Assembly (NCBI RefSeq): GCF_012584515.1
Contig: NZ_CP051461.1
Coordinates: forward strand, 914,001-978,000
Direction: 5' to 3'
Length of the DNA: 64,000 nucleotides
Origin: Polaromonas vacuolata
GTDB lineage: Bacteria; Pseudomonadota; Gammaproteobacteria; Burkholderiales; Burkholderiaceae_C
Below are positions 44,287 to 53,727 of this stretch, piece by piece. The position numbers and the translations under genes are program-made. The notes under the pieces were generated by a model. The model did no database searches and was not told where the DNA came from. It saw nothing but the letters and a program-made list of their open reading frames with translations. Every line of letters starts with the position of its first letter. The first letter of the stretch is position 1.

Positions 44287-45786
44287 ATGGTTCAACTACT
44301 CAAAGCCGTGGCTGCTTTTTCTGCATTAGCTGTTGCCGCTCGACCATCTGATCGTGATGTTCCTATGAGCCCAACACCACGCAACAGCTACCCGCAACTT
44401 GGACAGGAAAATATTCCCAACACACCGCTTTTGAGTCGACAAATCAGACAGCTGCTGCAGTCAAGCCTACCCACCACTGACATCCCCACCACCACAACTC
44501 CGTTCGTACCCACGACCGACTTTCCCACTACCACCACTCCGTTCGTACCTACGACCGACTTTTTCACCACTACAACTCCGTTCGTACCCTCGACCAACCC
44601 TCCCACTGCGCCGCCTCAAAGTAACACCACTACTACCGCGCCGCCTACAAGTACAGCCACCACTACCGCGCCGCCTACAAGTACAGCCACCACTACCGCG
44701 CCGCCTACAAGTACAGCCACCACTGCCGCACCGCCTATAAGTACAGCCACCACTACCGCGCCGCCTACAAGTACAGCCACCACTACCGCGCCGCCTACAA
44801 GTACAGCCACCACTGCCGCACCGCCTATAAGTACAGCCACCACTACCGCGCCGCCTACAAGTACAGCCACCACTGCCGCACAGCCTACAAGTACAGCCAC
44901 CACTGCCGCTCCGCCTCCAAGCACAACCACCACTGCCGCACCGTCTACAAGCACAGCCACTACTACTACGCCGCCTCAAAGCACCGCCACCACTACCGTA
45001 CCGTTTACAAACACGGCCACCACCACTACCGCACCTCGTCAAAACAGCAGCAGCACGATAGCCGTGCTGTCTCAAAACACTACAACCACCACTGCCGTTC
45101 CTCTTCAAAATAGCAGCAGCACGACTGCTGCATTTTCTCAAAATTCAACCACTACGACTTCTCTAAACAGCATCACCACAGATCCGTACACCACTACAAC
45201 TTCTCCTAACCTCATCACCACAGATCCGTACACCACCACGACCTCTCCAGACCGCACCACCACAGATCCATTCAACGGCACCGATACTGATCCTGACGGC
45301 GTCAATACTGATTCCACGTCTACTAATTCCAGCACTAATGCTAGCCATAAATTAAACACTGGCGAGGCTGTTGGTGTGGGTGTGGCTATTGGTGCTCTAA
45401 CTGGTATTGCTATAGGGGCCTATGGCCATAAAAAGTACAGCGAGAGAGACGCGGAAGAAAGTATGAAATCAATGGGAAAAAGGTCGCAAAAAGATGTGGA
45501 CGACGCTGTTTTAGCCCGCGCGATATTAAAAGTAGAAAATAAAAACAATTCCCCTGACCAATTGAGGAAAGCGGATCAGGCAGTGACGGACGCATTAGAG
45601 GCACTAAAAGAGTTCAAAAATCCTGTTTCGATATCTCTAAGCGAGTTAAATAGACCGGCAGAAAAAATAGCTACTCCAAAAACTGCTGATTTTGAAAATA
45701 AGTATTCAAGGAATTTGAGTAATTCAAATGTTAGTTTTGAGTCAAGGGAACCCGAAGAAAATGCTGGTGGTACTGGTCTTTTATAA
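44287..45786 (+). CDS. Mucin-like Thr/Pro-rich repeat membrane protein
   Basis: About 499 residues. The start at 44287 is chosen because GGAG lies seven bases before it, whereas the ATG at 44281 touches it. A signal peptide ends near AFSALAVAA. A non-repeated segment of about 35 residues follows, then about 270 residues of Thr/Pro/Ser/Ala repeats: three 13-residue units (TTDFPTTTTPFVP), about fourteen 10-residue units (PPTSTATTTA type), diverging 11-residue units with QNSSST/QNTTTT sequons, and three 14-residue units (LITTDPYTTTTSPN). One glycine-rich helix AVGVGVAIGALTGIAIGAY (near 363-383) is followed by a basic stop HKK and a charged, largely helical tail of 118 residues. This is the layout of a mucin-type surface protein. 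I recognise no family; host contact, glycosylation or adhesion are guesses. Confidence 0.7.
   Translation: MVQLLKAVAAFSALAVAARPSDRDVPMSPTPRNSYPQLGQENIPNTPLLSRQIRQLLQSSLPTTDIPTTTTPFVPTTDFPTTTTPFVPTTDFFTTTTPFVPSTNPPTAPPQSNTTTTAPPTSTATTTAPPTSTATTTAPPTSTATTAAPPISTATTTAPPTSTATTTAPPTSTATTAAPPISTATTTAPPTSTATTAAQPTSTATTAAPPPSTTTTAAPSTSTATTTTPPQSTATTTVPFTNTATTTTAPRQNSSSTIAVLSQNTTTTTAVPLQNSSSTTAAFSQNSTTTTSLNSITTDPYTTTTSPNLITTDPYTTTTSPDRTTTDPFNGTDTDPDGVNTDSTSTNSSTNASHKLNTGEAVGVGVAIGALTGIAIGAYGHKKYSERDAEESMKSMGKRSQKDVDDAVLARAILKVENKNNSPDQLRKADQAVTDALEALKEFKNPVSISLSELNRPAEKIATPKTADFENKYSRNLSNSNVSFESREPEENAGGTGLL
44501..44600 (+). repeat. 39-bp tandem repeat, about 2.5 copies
   Basis: Units beginning CGTTCGTACC at 44501, 44540 and 44579 encode the 13-residue Thr/Pro units at the start of the repeat zone. 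Confidence 0.9.
44611..45033 (+). repeat. 30-bp tandem repeat array, about 14 copies
   Basis: The unit starts CCGCCTACAAGTACAGCCAC and runs in strict 30-base register from 44611 to about 45000, then drifts to 33 bases. Three-unit blocks (90 bp) are themselves duplicated at 44671-44760 and 44761-44850. The middle copies are almost identical and the edges are diverged, the usual picture of recent unequal exchange or slippage. Confidence 0.95.
45181..45275 (+). repeat. 42-bp tandem repeat, about 2.3 copies
   Basis: GATCCGTACACCAC-type units begin at 45181, 45223 and 45265 (last diverged), encoding the 14-residue ITTDPYTTTT units before the membrane helix. Confidence 0.9.
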
Positions 45787-46283
45787 GCACCACGCCGTAT
45801 TTTTACAAAGAGTTTTTTTACTCTGCGTTTGCGTAGTGAAATACCAAAACTATTTTAAAAATCCCCCTTTAGCGATGAAAACCGCAAGCCAATATTGGCT
45901 TGCCAATCGCAGTGCAATGCGCGTCGACCCTGCCAAGTCAAAAATTATGGCGCGACATGCGCTAGTCATGCTTGATTGATTTTTTCTGTCCACTGTAGTT
46001 ATTGATGACTGGCTTAGCTTGATATTTCTCACACCGCTTGCGGGCAGAAAATATAGAGCTAACCGGACATTGCTGGACTTTGTCAGATATACCCAGATAT
46101 CTCTAGGGATAGGCAGATAAAGCCCGTATCAGTGGGTTTGCTACTTTAGGTACTAAGTACAGTTACGATAGCCACAGGCGCAGTCATCTGGCTGCATTAA
46201 TATGTGTTGCACCGGCTTTCCCAAACACCATGTCGCTAGCGGTAAAGTCAGTTGTTCATCCGATTCTTTGAGAAATACCTTTC
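45787..46283. other. Intergenic region downstream of the mucin-like gene
   Basis: About 500 bp without a convincing gene. It contains a 20-bp perfect palindrome at 45884-45903 and presumably the yaaA promoter. Confidence 0.5.
45884..45903. promoter_or_regulatory. 20-bp perfect palindrome
   Basis: GCAAGCCAATATTGGCTTGC is fully self-complementary, 98 bases after the mucin-like gene. No T-run follows, so it is more likely a protein site or a cruciform than a terminator. Confidence 0.5.
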
Positions 46284-47060
46284 ATGCAGTTTTTACTCTC
46301 GCCGGCTAAATCTCTTGATTACGAGACTCCCGCTCATATCGCCAGCCACAGCCAGCCGCTGTTCACGCCCCAGTCTGCCGAATTAATTGAGGTGCTCAAG
46401 ACGCAGTCACCGCAGCAGATAAGCGCTTTGATGAAGCTATCTGACGCGCTGGCCAATCTAAATGTGGCGCGCTATCAAACATGGTCGCCGCGTTTTACTG
46501 CACAAAACGCCAAACAGGCGGTACTGGCTTTTAATGGCGACGTCTATGAGGGGCTAAACGCCAAAACACTCAGCGAGCGCCACTTGATCTGGGCGCAGCA
46601 ACATGTCTGCATACTCAGCGGCTTGTACGGCGTGCTCAGGCCGCTGGACTGGATGCAACCCTACCGGTTGGAAATGGGTACTGCGCTGGTCACAAAGCAT
46701 GGCAAAAATTTGTACCAGTTCTGGGGCACACAGATTGCCGACTACCTTAACGCCAAGGCGGCGACGGATATTTCACCGGTGATTGTTAACTTGGCCAGTG
46801 AAGAGTATTTCAAGGTTGTTGACCGCAAGGCGCTCAAGGCGCGGGTGGTGAACTGCGTATTTGAAGACTACAAAGGTGGCAAGTACAAAATTATCAGTTT
46901 TCATGCCAAGCGCGCGCGCGGCCTGATGCTGCGCTATGCGATTGAGAACAAGCTCACAAGTGTTGATGCACTGGAAGGCTTTGACGCCGAGTCTTACTCG
47001 TTTGAGTCCGAGGCCTCTACGCCAGATCGATTAGTTTTCAGACGCAGGCTGGTCGACTGA
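46284..47060 (+). CDS. yaaA: YaaA, peroxide stress protein
   Basis: A 258-residue YaaA (DUF328) protein, starting MQFLLSPAKSLDYETP, with FNGDVYEGLNAKTL, LSGLYGVLRPLDWMQPYRLEMG and HAKRARGLMLRYAIE. In E. coli it limits free iron and oxidative damage to DNA under peroxide stress. Length is normal. Confidence 0.93.
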   Translation: MQFLLSPAKSLDYETPAHIASHSQPLFTPQSAELIEVLKTQSPQQISALMKLSDALANLNVARYQTWSPRFTAQNAKQAVLAFNGDVYEGLNAKTLSERHLIWAQQHVCILSGLYGVLRPLDWMQPYRLEMGTALVTKHGKNLYQFWGTQIADYLNAKAATDISPVIVNLASEEYFKVVDRKALKARVVNCVFEDYKGGKYKIISFHAKRARGLMLRYAIENKLTSVDALEGFDAESYSFESEASTPDRLVFRRRLVD

Positions 47061-47152
47061 TCCAATTGACTTAAATACCCGCTCGCAAAAAATCCAGCAG
47101 ACCTTCCTCCAGACTGAGCAAGCCAGCAAGCTTTTTAAAGGAATTTTTGTGT

Positions 47153-48058
47153 ATGAATTCATCGGCCAGCACTCCTTCTTCGATACAACCCGGCCAGCCA
47201 CTCACGCCAGCGTTACAGGCTTGGATCACGGCGCAGTCAGCTTTGGGACGTACCCGACAAAGTATTTTTAAATCCATGCTGGACGCGGGTTGGCTGGCCG
47301 TTAGCGCCAGTCTTGCTCTGCGGCTGACGGACGAAGAAAACGCGGCTTTTGGCGTGCCGCTACTGGCCGAACTGCTAAAGAGCGTCGTCGCTCTGCCTTT
47401 GTCGGTGCTGGATGCCGACTCCAATATGGTCGACGCCGGTGATAAATGGGTGCAGGTCTTGGCGCATCAAAACAATTTGCAAAAGGTGGTGTTTGGCAAT
47501 TTGCTTAGCTCTGCCGAATGCGACACCTTGATTGAACAGGCCAAACAACGCTTGCTGCCAGCGCTAATCGGTGAGGCGCTACCCAGTTGCCAAGGCATGG
47601 TGTTTGAACGCAGTGAAAATGCGGTGCTGCAGCGCATAGAAGCGCGAATTGCTAAGTCACTGAATTGGCCCGCACAAAACGGCGAAGGTCTGCAAATACT
47701 GTATTACCCAGCGCGCCCGTCCGAGGTGTTGCTTGAGGATTCAGATGCAGCCAATAGCCAGACACAAAACGAGCCCTTTTCGCCATTTGCGCCCTTGGCT
47801 AGCGCTGGTATTTCTGGCCCACCAGCGCGTGGCGGCAGGCGCGTAGCGGCGGTAGCTATCTACCTCAGTCAGCCGGATGCAGCCTGCCTGAGTGACTGGA
47901 AAGATCTGGACATGACAACGCAATTGCGGCGCGGCAATGCGATTTTTGAGAGCTATCCATCACCCATTCCAAACGCAGCGTTACCGCACAGTTTTAAGCC
48001 ACCACAAGACTCGGCATGGATAGCCATCAAGTGGTTGCGCGAACGCGAAACAAGTTAA
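47153..48058 (+). CDS. Prolyl 4-hydroxylase-like protein lacking the metal motif
   Basis: About 301 residues from the ATG at 47153 (AAAGGA ten bases before). It follows the outline of bacterial prolyl-4-hydroxylase-like 2OG-Fe(II) oxygenases: a helical N-terminus, VVFGNLLSSAECDTLIEQAK, GEGLQILYYPARPSEVLLED, a region RVAAVAIYLSQPDAA, and the family end AWIAIKWLRER. The expected HxD iron ligands after LQILYY are replaced (VLLEDSD), and the distal His segment reads ALPHSFKPP. It is likely inactive as an oxygenase or diverged in function. The next gene starts 11 bases after it. Confidence 0.7.
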   Translation: MNSSASTPSSIQPGQPLTPALQAWITAQSALGRTRQSIFKSMLDAGWLAVSASLALRLTDEENAAFGVPLLAELLKSVVALPLSVLDADSNMVDAGDKWVQVLAHQNNLQKVVFGNLLSSAECDTLIEQAKQRLLPALIGEALPSCQGMVFERSENAVLQRIEARIAKSLNWPAQNGEGLQILYYPARPSEVLLEDSDAANSQTQNEPFSPFAPLASAGISGPPARGGRRVAAVAIYLSQPDAACLSDWKDLDMTTQLRRGNAIFESYPSPIPNAALPHSFKPPQDSAWIAIKWLRERETS

Positions 48059-48069
48059 AACCACCACCT

Positions 48070-48987
48070 ATGAAGATTATTGCGAACGGAATTTCTATAG
48101 AGGTCGAGGACAGCGGCGCAGGCTTTGATGCGGCTGGTCAGCCATTGCCCACGCTGCTGCTCATCATGGGCTTAGGGATGCAATTAGTGGCCTGGCCACA
48201 GACCTTGGTTGCTGGCTTGGTCCAAGCTGGTTTTAGGGTGCTGCGCTTTGATAACCGTGACATTGGCTTGAGCCAGCACTTTGACAGCTTGGGCACGCCC
48301 AACTTGCTGTGGGAGGGCCTGAAATACCGGCTTGGTATGAGTATTAGTCCCCCCTACACGCTGCAAGACATGGCGCGCGACAGCTTGGGCGTGTTAGATG
48401 CACTTAACATTAAACAAGCACACGTGATGGGCGTGAGCATGGGCGGCATGATTGCTCAGCGCTTGACGCTGCTAGCGCCGGCCCGTGTTGTCAGTCTGGC
48501 CAGCATCATGAGTTCCAGCGGTGCGCCAGGTCTACCTGCCACGGATGCAGCGGTTACGCGCGTGCTGCTGAGTCGGCCGCGCGATAAAAGCGTGGCCGCG
48601 GCGCAAGAACACACCATGCGGCTGTTAATGGCTATCAGTAGCCCCGGATTTCCTTCTGAAGAAGCGACGCTGCAAGAGCGCGTCGCCAGTTCAATAACGC
48701 GCAACTATCACCCCCACGGCCTGATGCGGCAAATGATGGCCGTTGTGGCGGACACCACGCGGGCTTTTGAGCTGGGATCGATTCGCGTCCCTACGCTGGT
48801 TGTTCACGGCACCAGTGACCTGCTGGTACCGCTGGCGTGCGGGCAAGATACAGCTAAACGTATTTTTGGTGCCAAATTAGAGATGATTCAGGGCATGGGT
48901 CATGATTTGCCCGCAGGTGTGATTGCACGTTTGTTGCCTTTGTTGGCTACGCATATAAACGCTAGCGCCGCGGCGTCTCTAAAATAG
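48070..48987 (+). CDS. Alpha/beta hydrolase
   Basis: A 305-residue alpha/beta hydrolase. [16 protein letters not shown] (oxyanion region), [13 protein letters not shown], nucleophile elbow [12 protein letters not shown], acid in [11 protein letters not shown] and His in GMGHDLPAG. This subgroup is typical of putative esterases in betaproteobacteria. The ATG at 48070 is used; an in-frame start at 48016 would lie inside the preceding gene. The substrate is unknown. Confidence 0.85.
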   Translation: MKIIANGISIEVEDSGAGFDAAGQPLPTLLLIMGLGMQLVAWPQTLVAGLVQAGFRVLRFDNRDIGLSQHFDSLGTPNLLWEGLKYRLGMSISPPYTLQDMARDSLGVLDALNIKQAHVMGVSMGGMIAQRLTLLAPARVVSLASIMSSSGAPGLPATDAAVTRVLLSRPRDKSVAAAQEHTMRLLMAISSPGFPSEEATLQERVASSITRNYHPHGLMRQMMAVVADTTRAFELGSIRVPTLVVHGTSDLLVPLACGQDTAKRIFGAKLEMIQGMGHDLPAGVIARLLPLLATHINASAAASLK

Positions 48988-48992
48988 CCTCT

Positions 48993-49820
48993 ATGAACAT
49001 TCCTGAAAATTCGCAGCTAGGCAAAACCTCTGCCTATATCGACCAATACGACGCGTCCTTGTTGTTTCCCATACCACGCGCGACCAAGCGTGCCGAAATC
49101 GGTCTAACCGGCAGCACGCCGTTTTTTGGCGCTGACATGTGGAGCGCATATGAGCTGAGTTGGCTAAACCTACGCGGTAAACCGCAGGTAGCATTAGCCC
49201 ACATCACCGTGCCATGTGAGTCACCCAATATCGTCGAGAGTAAGTCTTTCAAGCTCTATCTCAACAGTTTTAACAACAGCCGTTTTGCCGATGCCAGAGA
49301 CGTACGTGAACGCATACGTGCCGATATCAATGCCGCTGCCGGCGCCGGTGTGGGGGTTAAAACTTTGGGGCCAGAGCTATTTGACCGCGAGCCGATTCAC
49401 GAGATGGATGGCTTGAACCTAGACCGTCTAGACGTCGAGTGCATGCACTTCACGCCAGCGCCAGAGTTGTTGTTCGCCGAGTTCGACCAGCCGCCGGTAG
49501 AAGAAACCTTGACCAGTAATTTACTTAAAAGTAATTGCTTGGTGACCGGCCAGCCGGATTGGGCCAGTGTGCAAATACGCTACTCAGGATCGCAAATTAA
49601 CCAAGAAGGCTTGTTGCAATACTTGGTGAGTTATCGCAATCACAACGAGTTTCATGAGCAATGTGTCGAGCGCATATTTATGGATATCTGGACCCGTTGC
49701 AGGCCCTTAAAGCTATCAGTTTATGCGCGCTATACACGGCGTGGCGGGCTAGACATCAACCCGTTTCGCACCAGCCACCCGCAAGGTTTACCGGCCAATA
49801 TTCGTACGGCGCGGCAATAA
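48993..49820 (+). CDS. queF: QueF, preQ0 reductase
   Basis: A 275-residue long-form (bimodular) QueF that reduces preQ0 to preQ1 with NADPH in queuosine synthesis. QueF motif [12 protein letters not shown]; catalytic Cys in [12 protein letters not shown]; second half [29 protein letters not shown] in pieces. It begins five bases after the hydrolase stop. Confidence 0.95.
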   Translation: MNIPENSQLGKTSAYIDQYDASLLFPIPRATKRAEIGLTGSTPFFGADMWSAYELSWLNLRGKPQVALAHITVPCESPNIVESKSFKLYLNSFNNSRFADARDVRERIRADINAAAGAGVGVKTLGPELFDREPIHEMDGLNLDRLDVECMHFTPAPELLFAEFDQPPVEETLTSNLLKSNCLVTGQPDWASVQIRYSGSQINQEGLLQYLVSYRNHNEFHEQCVERIFMDIWTRCRPLKLSVYARYTRRGGLDINPFRTSHPQGLPANIRTARQ

Positions 49821-49829
49821 AAAAACAAA

Positions 49830-49911
49830 GGGCTAACTAATCAATTACCAATTGCAAATTGGCGATCAACCAGTTAGCCCAGAGACTAGTCGCAAAGTGT
49901 TTGCGACTAGT
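49830..49911. terminator. Tandem hairpins between queF and gcdH
   Basis: Outer arms GGGCTAACT (49830-49838) and AGTTAGCCC (49872-49880), then a perfect hairpin ACTAGTCGCAAA-GTG-TTTGCGACTAGT (49885-49911), between convergent genes. There is no long T-run, so termination may depend on the stable stems. Confidence 0.65.
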
Positions 49912-49935
49912 TAGCAGATTAAGTCAACGCTTAAA

Positions 49936-51144
49936 TTAATAAAACGCCTGCAAACCGGTTTGTGCCCGACCCAAAATCAAGGCATGCACATCGTGTGTGC
50001 CTTCATAGGTGTTAACTGTCTCTAAGTTAATCATGTGGCGAATTACATGGTATTCATCATGAATGCCGTTGCCGCCGTGCATATCGCGCGCCATGCGTGC
50101 AATGTCCAAAGACTTGCCGCAGCTATTGCGTTTGACCATGGAGATCATCTCTGGCACATCGCGGCCTTCGTCCATCAACCTGCCTACGCGCAAGCACGCT
50201 TGCAAACCGAGCGTGATTTCGGTTTGCATATCGGCTAATTTTTTCTGTATCAACTGGTTTTGTGCCAACGGACGGCCAAACTGAATCCGGTCCATGGTGT
50301 AGTTGCGGGCGCGGAACCAGCAGTCTTCTGCTGCACCCAATGCGCCCCAAGAAATGCCGTAGCGGGCTTTGTTCAGGCAGCCGAATGGACCTTTAAGACC
50401 TGACACATTCGGCAGTATGTTGGCTGCTGGCACGAACACATCGTCCATCACGATTTCGCCAGTGATGGAGGCGCGCAAGCTCATCTTGCCTTCGATTTTT
50501 GGCGCGCTCAGACCCTTCATGCCTTTTTCTAAGATAAAGCCGTGAATGCTTTCTTGACCGCCGACTTTTCCGTCTGCGTCTTCAAGCTTTGCCCAAACCA
50601 CAAACACGTCAGCAATCGGGCTGTTGGTAATCCATATCTTGGCGCCGTTCATGATGTAGCCGCCATCGACCGGCTTGGCGCGGCTAAGCATGCTGGCTGG
50701 GTCTGAGCCATGGTTTGGCTCGGTCAGACCAAAGCAGCCTACCCATTCGCCGGTAGCGAGTTTTGGCAGGTATTTTTGGCGTTGGGCTTCGTCGCCATAG
50801 GCGTGAATCGGGTGCATGACCAGCGAGCTTTGCACGCTCATGGCGCTGCGGTAGCCGCTGTCAACACGCTCGACTTCGCGCGCCACTAAACCGTAGCTCA
50901 CATAATTAAGACCAGCGCAGCCGTAGCCTTCAATCGATGAGCCCAAAAAGCCCATGGCGCCGAATTCATTCATGATTTCGCGGTCAAAGTGCTCATTGCG
51001 CGCGGCCATTAAAACCCGGGTTTGCAAACGCTCTTGGCAAAACTCATGGGCTGCGTCAACGATGGCACGCTCGTCGTCGGTAAGCTGCTCGGACAACAAG
51101 AACGGGTCTTGCCAGTTAAATTTTTGTTTGACGTTGGTTTTCAT
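49936..51144 (-). CDS. gcdH: Glutaryl-CoA dehydrogenase
   Basis: A 402-residue acyl-CoA dehydrogenase that oxidatively decarboxylates glutaryl-CoA to crotonyl-CoA in lysine/aromatic breakdown. Signature parts: [53 protein letters not shown], and the catalytic Glu in [17 protein letters not shown]. The start at 51144 ([14 protein letters not shown]) is used. It is divergent from a LysR gene. Confidence 0.93.
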   Translation of the reverse strand: MKTNVKQKFNWQDPFLLSEQLTDDERAIVDAAHEFCQERLQTRVLMAARNEHFDREIMNEFGAMGFLGSSIEGYGCAGLNYVSYGLVAREVERVDSGYRSAMSVQSSLVMHPIHAYGDEAQRQKYLPKLATGEWVGCFGLTEPNHGSDPASMLSRAKPVDGGYIMNGAKIWITNSPIADVFVVWAKLEDADGKVGGQESIHGFILEKGMKGLSAPKIEGKMSLRASITGEIVMDDVFVPAANILPNVSGLKGPFGCLNKARYGISWGALGAAEDCWFRARNYTMDRIQFGRPLAQNQLIQKKLADMQTEITLGLQACLRVGRLMDEGRDVPEMISMVKRNSCGKSLDIARMARDMHGGNGIHDEYHVIRHMINLETVNTYEGTHDVHALILGRAQTGLQAFY

Positions 51145-51303
51145 ATCTTGCGTCTCTTTATGAAGTTGTAAACATTGTGTGATCAAAGTGTAGGCGCTTG
51201 TTGTCCATATCACTTAATAATTGTTATTTTCCGCTGGCAATGAATAGTTGTCTAATATCGTTTAACTAATTGACGATACATTTTTTATATTTATGGAGTT
51301 GTC

Positions 51304-52278
51304 ATGGAATTTCGTCATCTGCGCTACTTCTTGGTTCTAGCGGAAGAACTTCACTTCGGCCGAGCTGCGCGACGCTTGTCCATGTCGCAACCGCCGCTCT
51401 CGCTCAATTTGCAGCAATTAGAAAGCGCAGTAGGCGCACAACTGCTGACGCGTAACAGCAAGTCGGTGCAACTGACTGCCGCTGGCCGTGCTTTTGTGCC
51501 AGCCGCACGCGCACTACTAGAGCAAGCCGAACAAGCGGCTGCCTTAGCGCGGGACGTGGGTTTAGGCATGGCCGGCAACTTACGTATAGGCTTTGCCGGT
51601 ACCTTGCTCTACAGCGGTCTGCCCGAAATATTAGCGCGCTTTCAGGCAAAGCACCCTTTGCTGCGGGTGATGCTTAAAGAGTTGAGTTCTAGCGAGCAAC
51701 TCATAGAAATTGCACACGACCGCTTAGATTTAGGCTTTGTCCACACCACCCGTGTGCCGCCAGAGTTAAGCCAAATACTAGTGGCCAGCCAAGCTTTTGT
51801 TTGCTGTTTGCAGCAAGGTCATGCACTGTCGCGCAAGCGTCAGCTGCCTTTGAAAATGCTCGAAGGTCAGCCGTTTGCCGTGATCTCGCGTACCGCCTCG
51901 CCGGACTACCATGACCGCATCTTGGCGAGTTGCGCAGATGCCGGATTTAAGCCCGAGATTCGCTACGAGTTGCAACACTGGCTGAGCGTTGCCTCCTTGG
52001 TGGCGCAAGGAATGGGCGTGGCGTTAGTGCCTGAGGCGCTGCGTCAGTCGCGGATTGCGGGCGCAGTTTTCGTGCCTTTGGCAGCGGCTTCCCCCTCTGC
52101 CTCTGGCGAGCCAGTCAATCCAGCCGTCAGTGCTTATGAGACCCATTGTTTGTGGAAAACTGGTCGCGAAGACGCCGCCTTGGCTGCTTTTGTAGCGGCA
52201 GTACGGTCTGCTTCTGATGGGATTAAGTTAATGCCGAGCAAAATGAAAAGTGTGAAAAACGATGCAAGGCTCGGGTGA
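51304..52278 (+). CDS. LysR-family regulator, divergent from gcdH
   Basis: A 324-residue LysR protein. The winged helix MEFRHLRYFLVLAEELHFGRAARRLSMSQPPLSLNLQQLE is complete, followed by the substrate domain GNLRIGFAGTLLYSGLPEIL. It is divergent from gcdH over 159 bases, in which AATAA-TTG-TTATT (51216-51228) is a candidate site, so it probably controls gcdH in response to a glutarate-type inducer. The stop overlaps the next gene. Confidence 0.88.
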   Translation: MEFRHLRYFLVLAEELHFGRAARRLSMSQPPLSLNLQQLESAVGAQLLTRNSKSVQLTAAGRAFVPAARALLEQAEQAAALARDVGLGMAGNLRIGFAGTLLYSGLPEILARFQAKHPLLRVMLKELSSSEQLIEIAHDRLDLGFVHTTRVPPELSQILVASQAFVCCLQQGHALSRKRQLPLKMLEGQPFAVISRTASPDYHDRILASCADAGFKPEIRYELQHWLSVASLVAQGMGVALVPEALRQSRIAGAVFVPLAAASPSASGEPVNPAVSAYETHCLWKTGREDAALAAFVAAVRSASDGIKLMPSKMKSVKNDARLG

Positions 52279-52664
52279 TGAATTTTTTAAACCAACTCAA
52301 GTTGTGGGCTAAGAAAATAAAACGCGATGGTTTAACGCTTTGGTTTGCCTTGAAAAATCCTGACACACCTTGGTTTGCCAAAGCTTTAGCGGCATTGGTG
52401 GTTGCCTACGCGCTTAGCCCTATCGATTTAATTCCTGACTTTATCCCCGTGCTTGGCTACCTAGATGATGTGATTTTGTTGCCGCTGCTGATTTGGCTGA
52501 CTATCAAAATGCTGCCGGCTACGGTGCTGTGCAGTTGCAGAGAAAAAGCCGATGAATGGATTGCTTCCAAAGCGGCGAAACCCAAAAGTACGCTGGGCGC
52601 GGTTTTAGTCATAGCCTTGTGGATGGCGCTGAGCTATGGGTTGTGGCGCTGGTATAGCCAGTGA
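52278..52664 (+). CDS. YkvA-family (DUF1232) membrane protein
   Basis: A 128-residue protein with the DUF1232 core PWFAKALAALVVAYALSPIDLIPDFIPVLGYLDDV in consecutive parts, and a second hydrophobic helix at the C-terminus. The ATG overlaps the LysR stop by one base. Function unknown. Confidence 0.85.
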   Translation: MNFLNQLKLWAKKIKRDGLTLWFALKNPDTPWFAKALAALVVAYALSPIDLIPDFIPVLGYLDDVILLPLLIWLTIKMLPATVLCSCREKADEWIASKAAKPKSTLGAVLVIALWMALSYGLWRWYSQ

Positions 52665-52955
52665 TAAGACTGAATTAGCTAGCTTGAGGATTAGGTTTTT
52701 TTGGCAAGGCGTTGACTTCAGGCCTAACTATTGACAGGTTCGTGGGTTGAAAATTAAGGCTTAAAGCGTTGCCACCACCTTGGGCTATGTAGGGTTCTGC
52801 CGTTAGCAAATTCAAGCCGGGTTAGAAACTTTATAAAAAACGTAATAAAAACCGTTATGTAAAACGTCACATGGGCGGGGCTATGAAAGGTTTAACACCA
52901 TGCTTTACCCAGAGCGTGTCCATAGCGGCCAAAATGATTGTCCAAGACATGAAAG

Positions 52956-53501
52956 ATGACTATGAATGAAATGCAAACCATCACCCTAGGCGGCGGCTGC
53001 TTCTGGTGCACCGAGGCGGTTTACGTCAAAGTACGCGGCATCACCGATGTGGAGTCAGGTTACAGCAATGGCCAATCTGCCCAGCCCTCATATGAGGCGG
53101 TCTGCACTGGCCGCACTGGCTGCAATGAGGTGGTTAAGCTCACTTACGATCCCGCTGAAATTTCTTTGAGCGAGATACTCGAGATATTTTTCGTCATCCA
53201 CGACCCCACCAGCCTGAATCGCCAAGGCAACGACGCCGGTACCCAATACCGCAGCGGCATTTACTATTCCACCGATTTGCAAAAACAGCAGATAGATGCT
53301 TTTTTGCACATAGCTAGCCAAGACCACACATTTGAGAAATCAATCGTTACCGAAGTATTCCCCTTGGCCGACTACTGGCCGGCAGAGGAATATCACCAAG
53401 ACTATTTCGAAAACAACCCCAGCCAAGGCTATTGCGCCTTTGTGGTCGGACCCAAGGTCGAGAAGTTTAGAAAAACTTTTGCATCAAGAGTGAAGGCTTA
53501 A
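52956..53501 (+). CDS. msrA: MsrA, methionine-S-sulfoxide reductase
   Basis: A 181-residue enzyme with catalytic GGGCFWCTEAVY, then GYSNG, EVVKLTYDP, FFVIHDPTSLNRQGNDAGTQYRSGIYY in pieces, and YHQDYFENNP. It repairs methionine-S-sulfoxide. The ATG at 52956 or 52962 may be used. Confidence 0.94.
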   Translation: MTMNEMQTITLGGGCFWCTEAVYVKVRGITDVESGYSNGQSAQPSYEAVCTGRTGCNEVVKLTYDPAEISLSEILEIFFVIHDPTSLNRQGNDAGTQYRSGIYYSTDLQKQQIDAFLHIASQDHTFEKSIVTEVFPLADYWPAEEYHQDYFENNPSQGYCAFVVGPKVEKFRKTFASRVKA

Positions 53502-53511
53502 TTATTCAATT

Positions 53512-53530
53512 ACTAAGCATACTTAGTTTT
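53512..53530 (+). terminator. Weak terminator after msrA
   Basis: ACTAAG-CATA-CTTAGT stem of six pairs followed by TTTT, 11 bases after the msrA stop. Confidence 0.5.
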
Positions 53531-53727
53531 GCTTAGCGGCTTAAATAACTGGCCTAACTTGAGCTAGTCAGCTCGTTCAGTTAGTTCAGTTTGAGCGCAA
53601 AAATTTTCTTGCGCTAAAGCTTAAAGGTAAGGCGTCGAGGCTTACGGCTCTTGCCAAAAGCTTTGACTTAAACCTTGATGAAAAACTTGACGAAAAACTT
53701 GACGGTAAAGTGGCGCTGTCGAACGAA

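Noticed and set aside
44611..45033. Possible CRISPR array (regular 30-base repeats)
   Set aside because: The units are directly contiguous with no spacers, they encode protein in frame, and no cas gene is near.
44467..45141. Long antisense ORFs (Cys/Arg/Gly-rich and Val/Gly-rich) opposite the Thr/Pro repeats
   Set aside because: They are shadows of the 30-bp repeat, which has no stops in several frames because its length is a multiple of three. No Shine-Dalgarno or non-repeat domain supports them.
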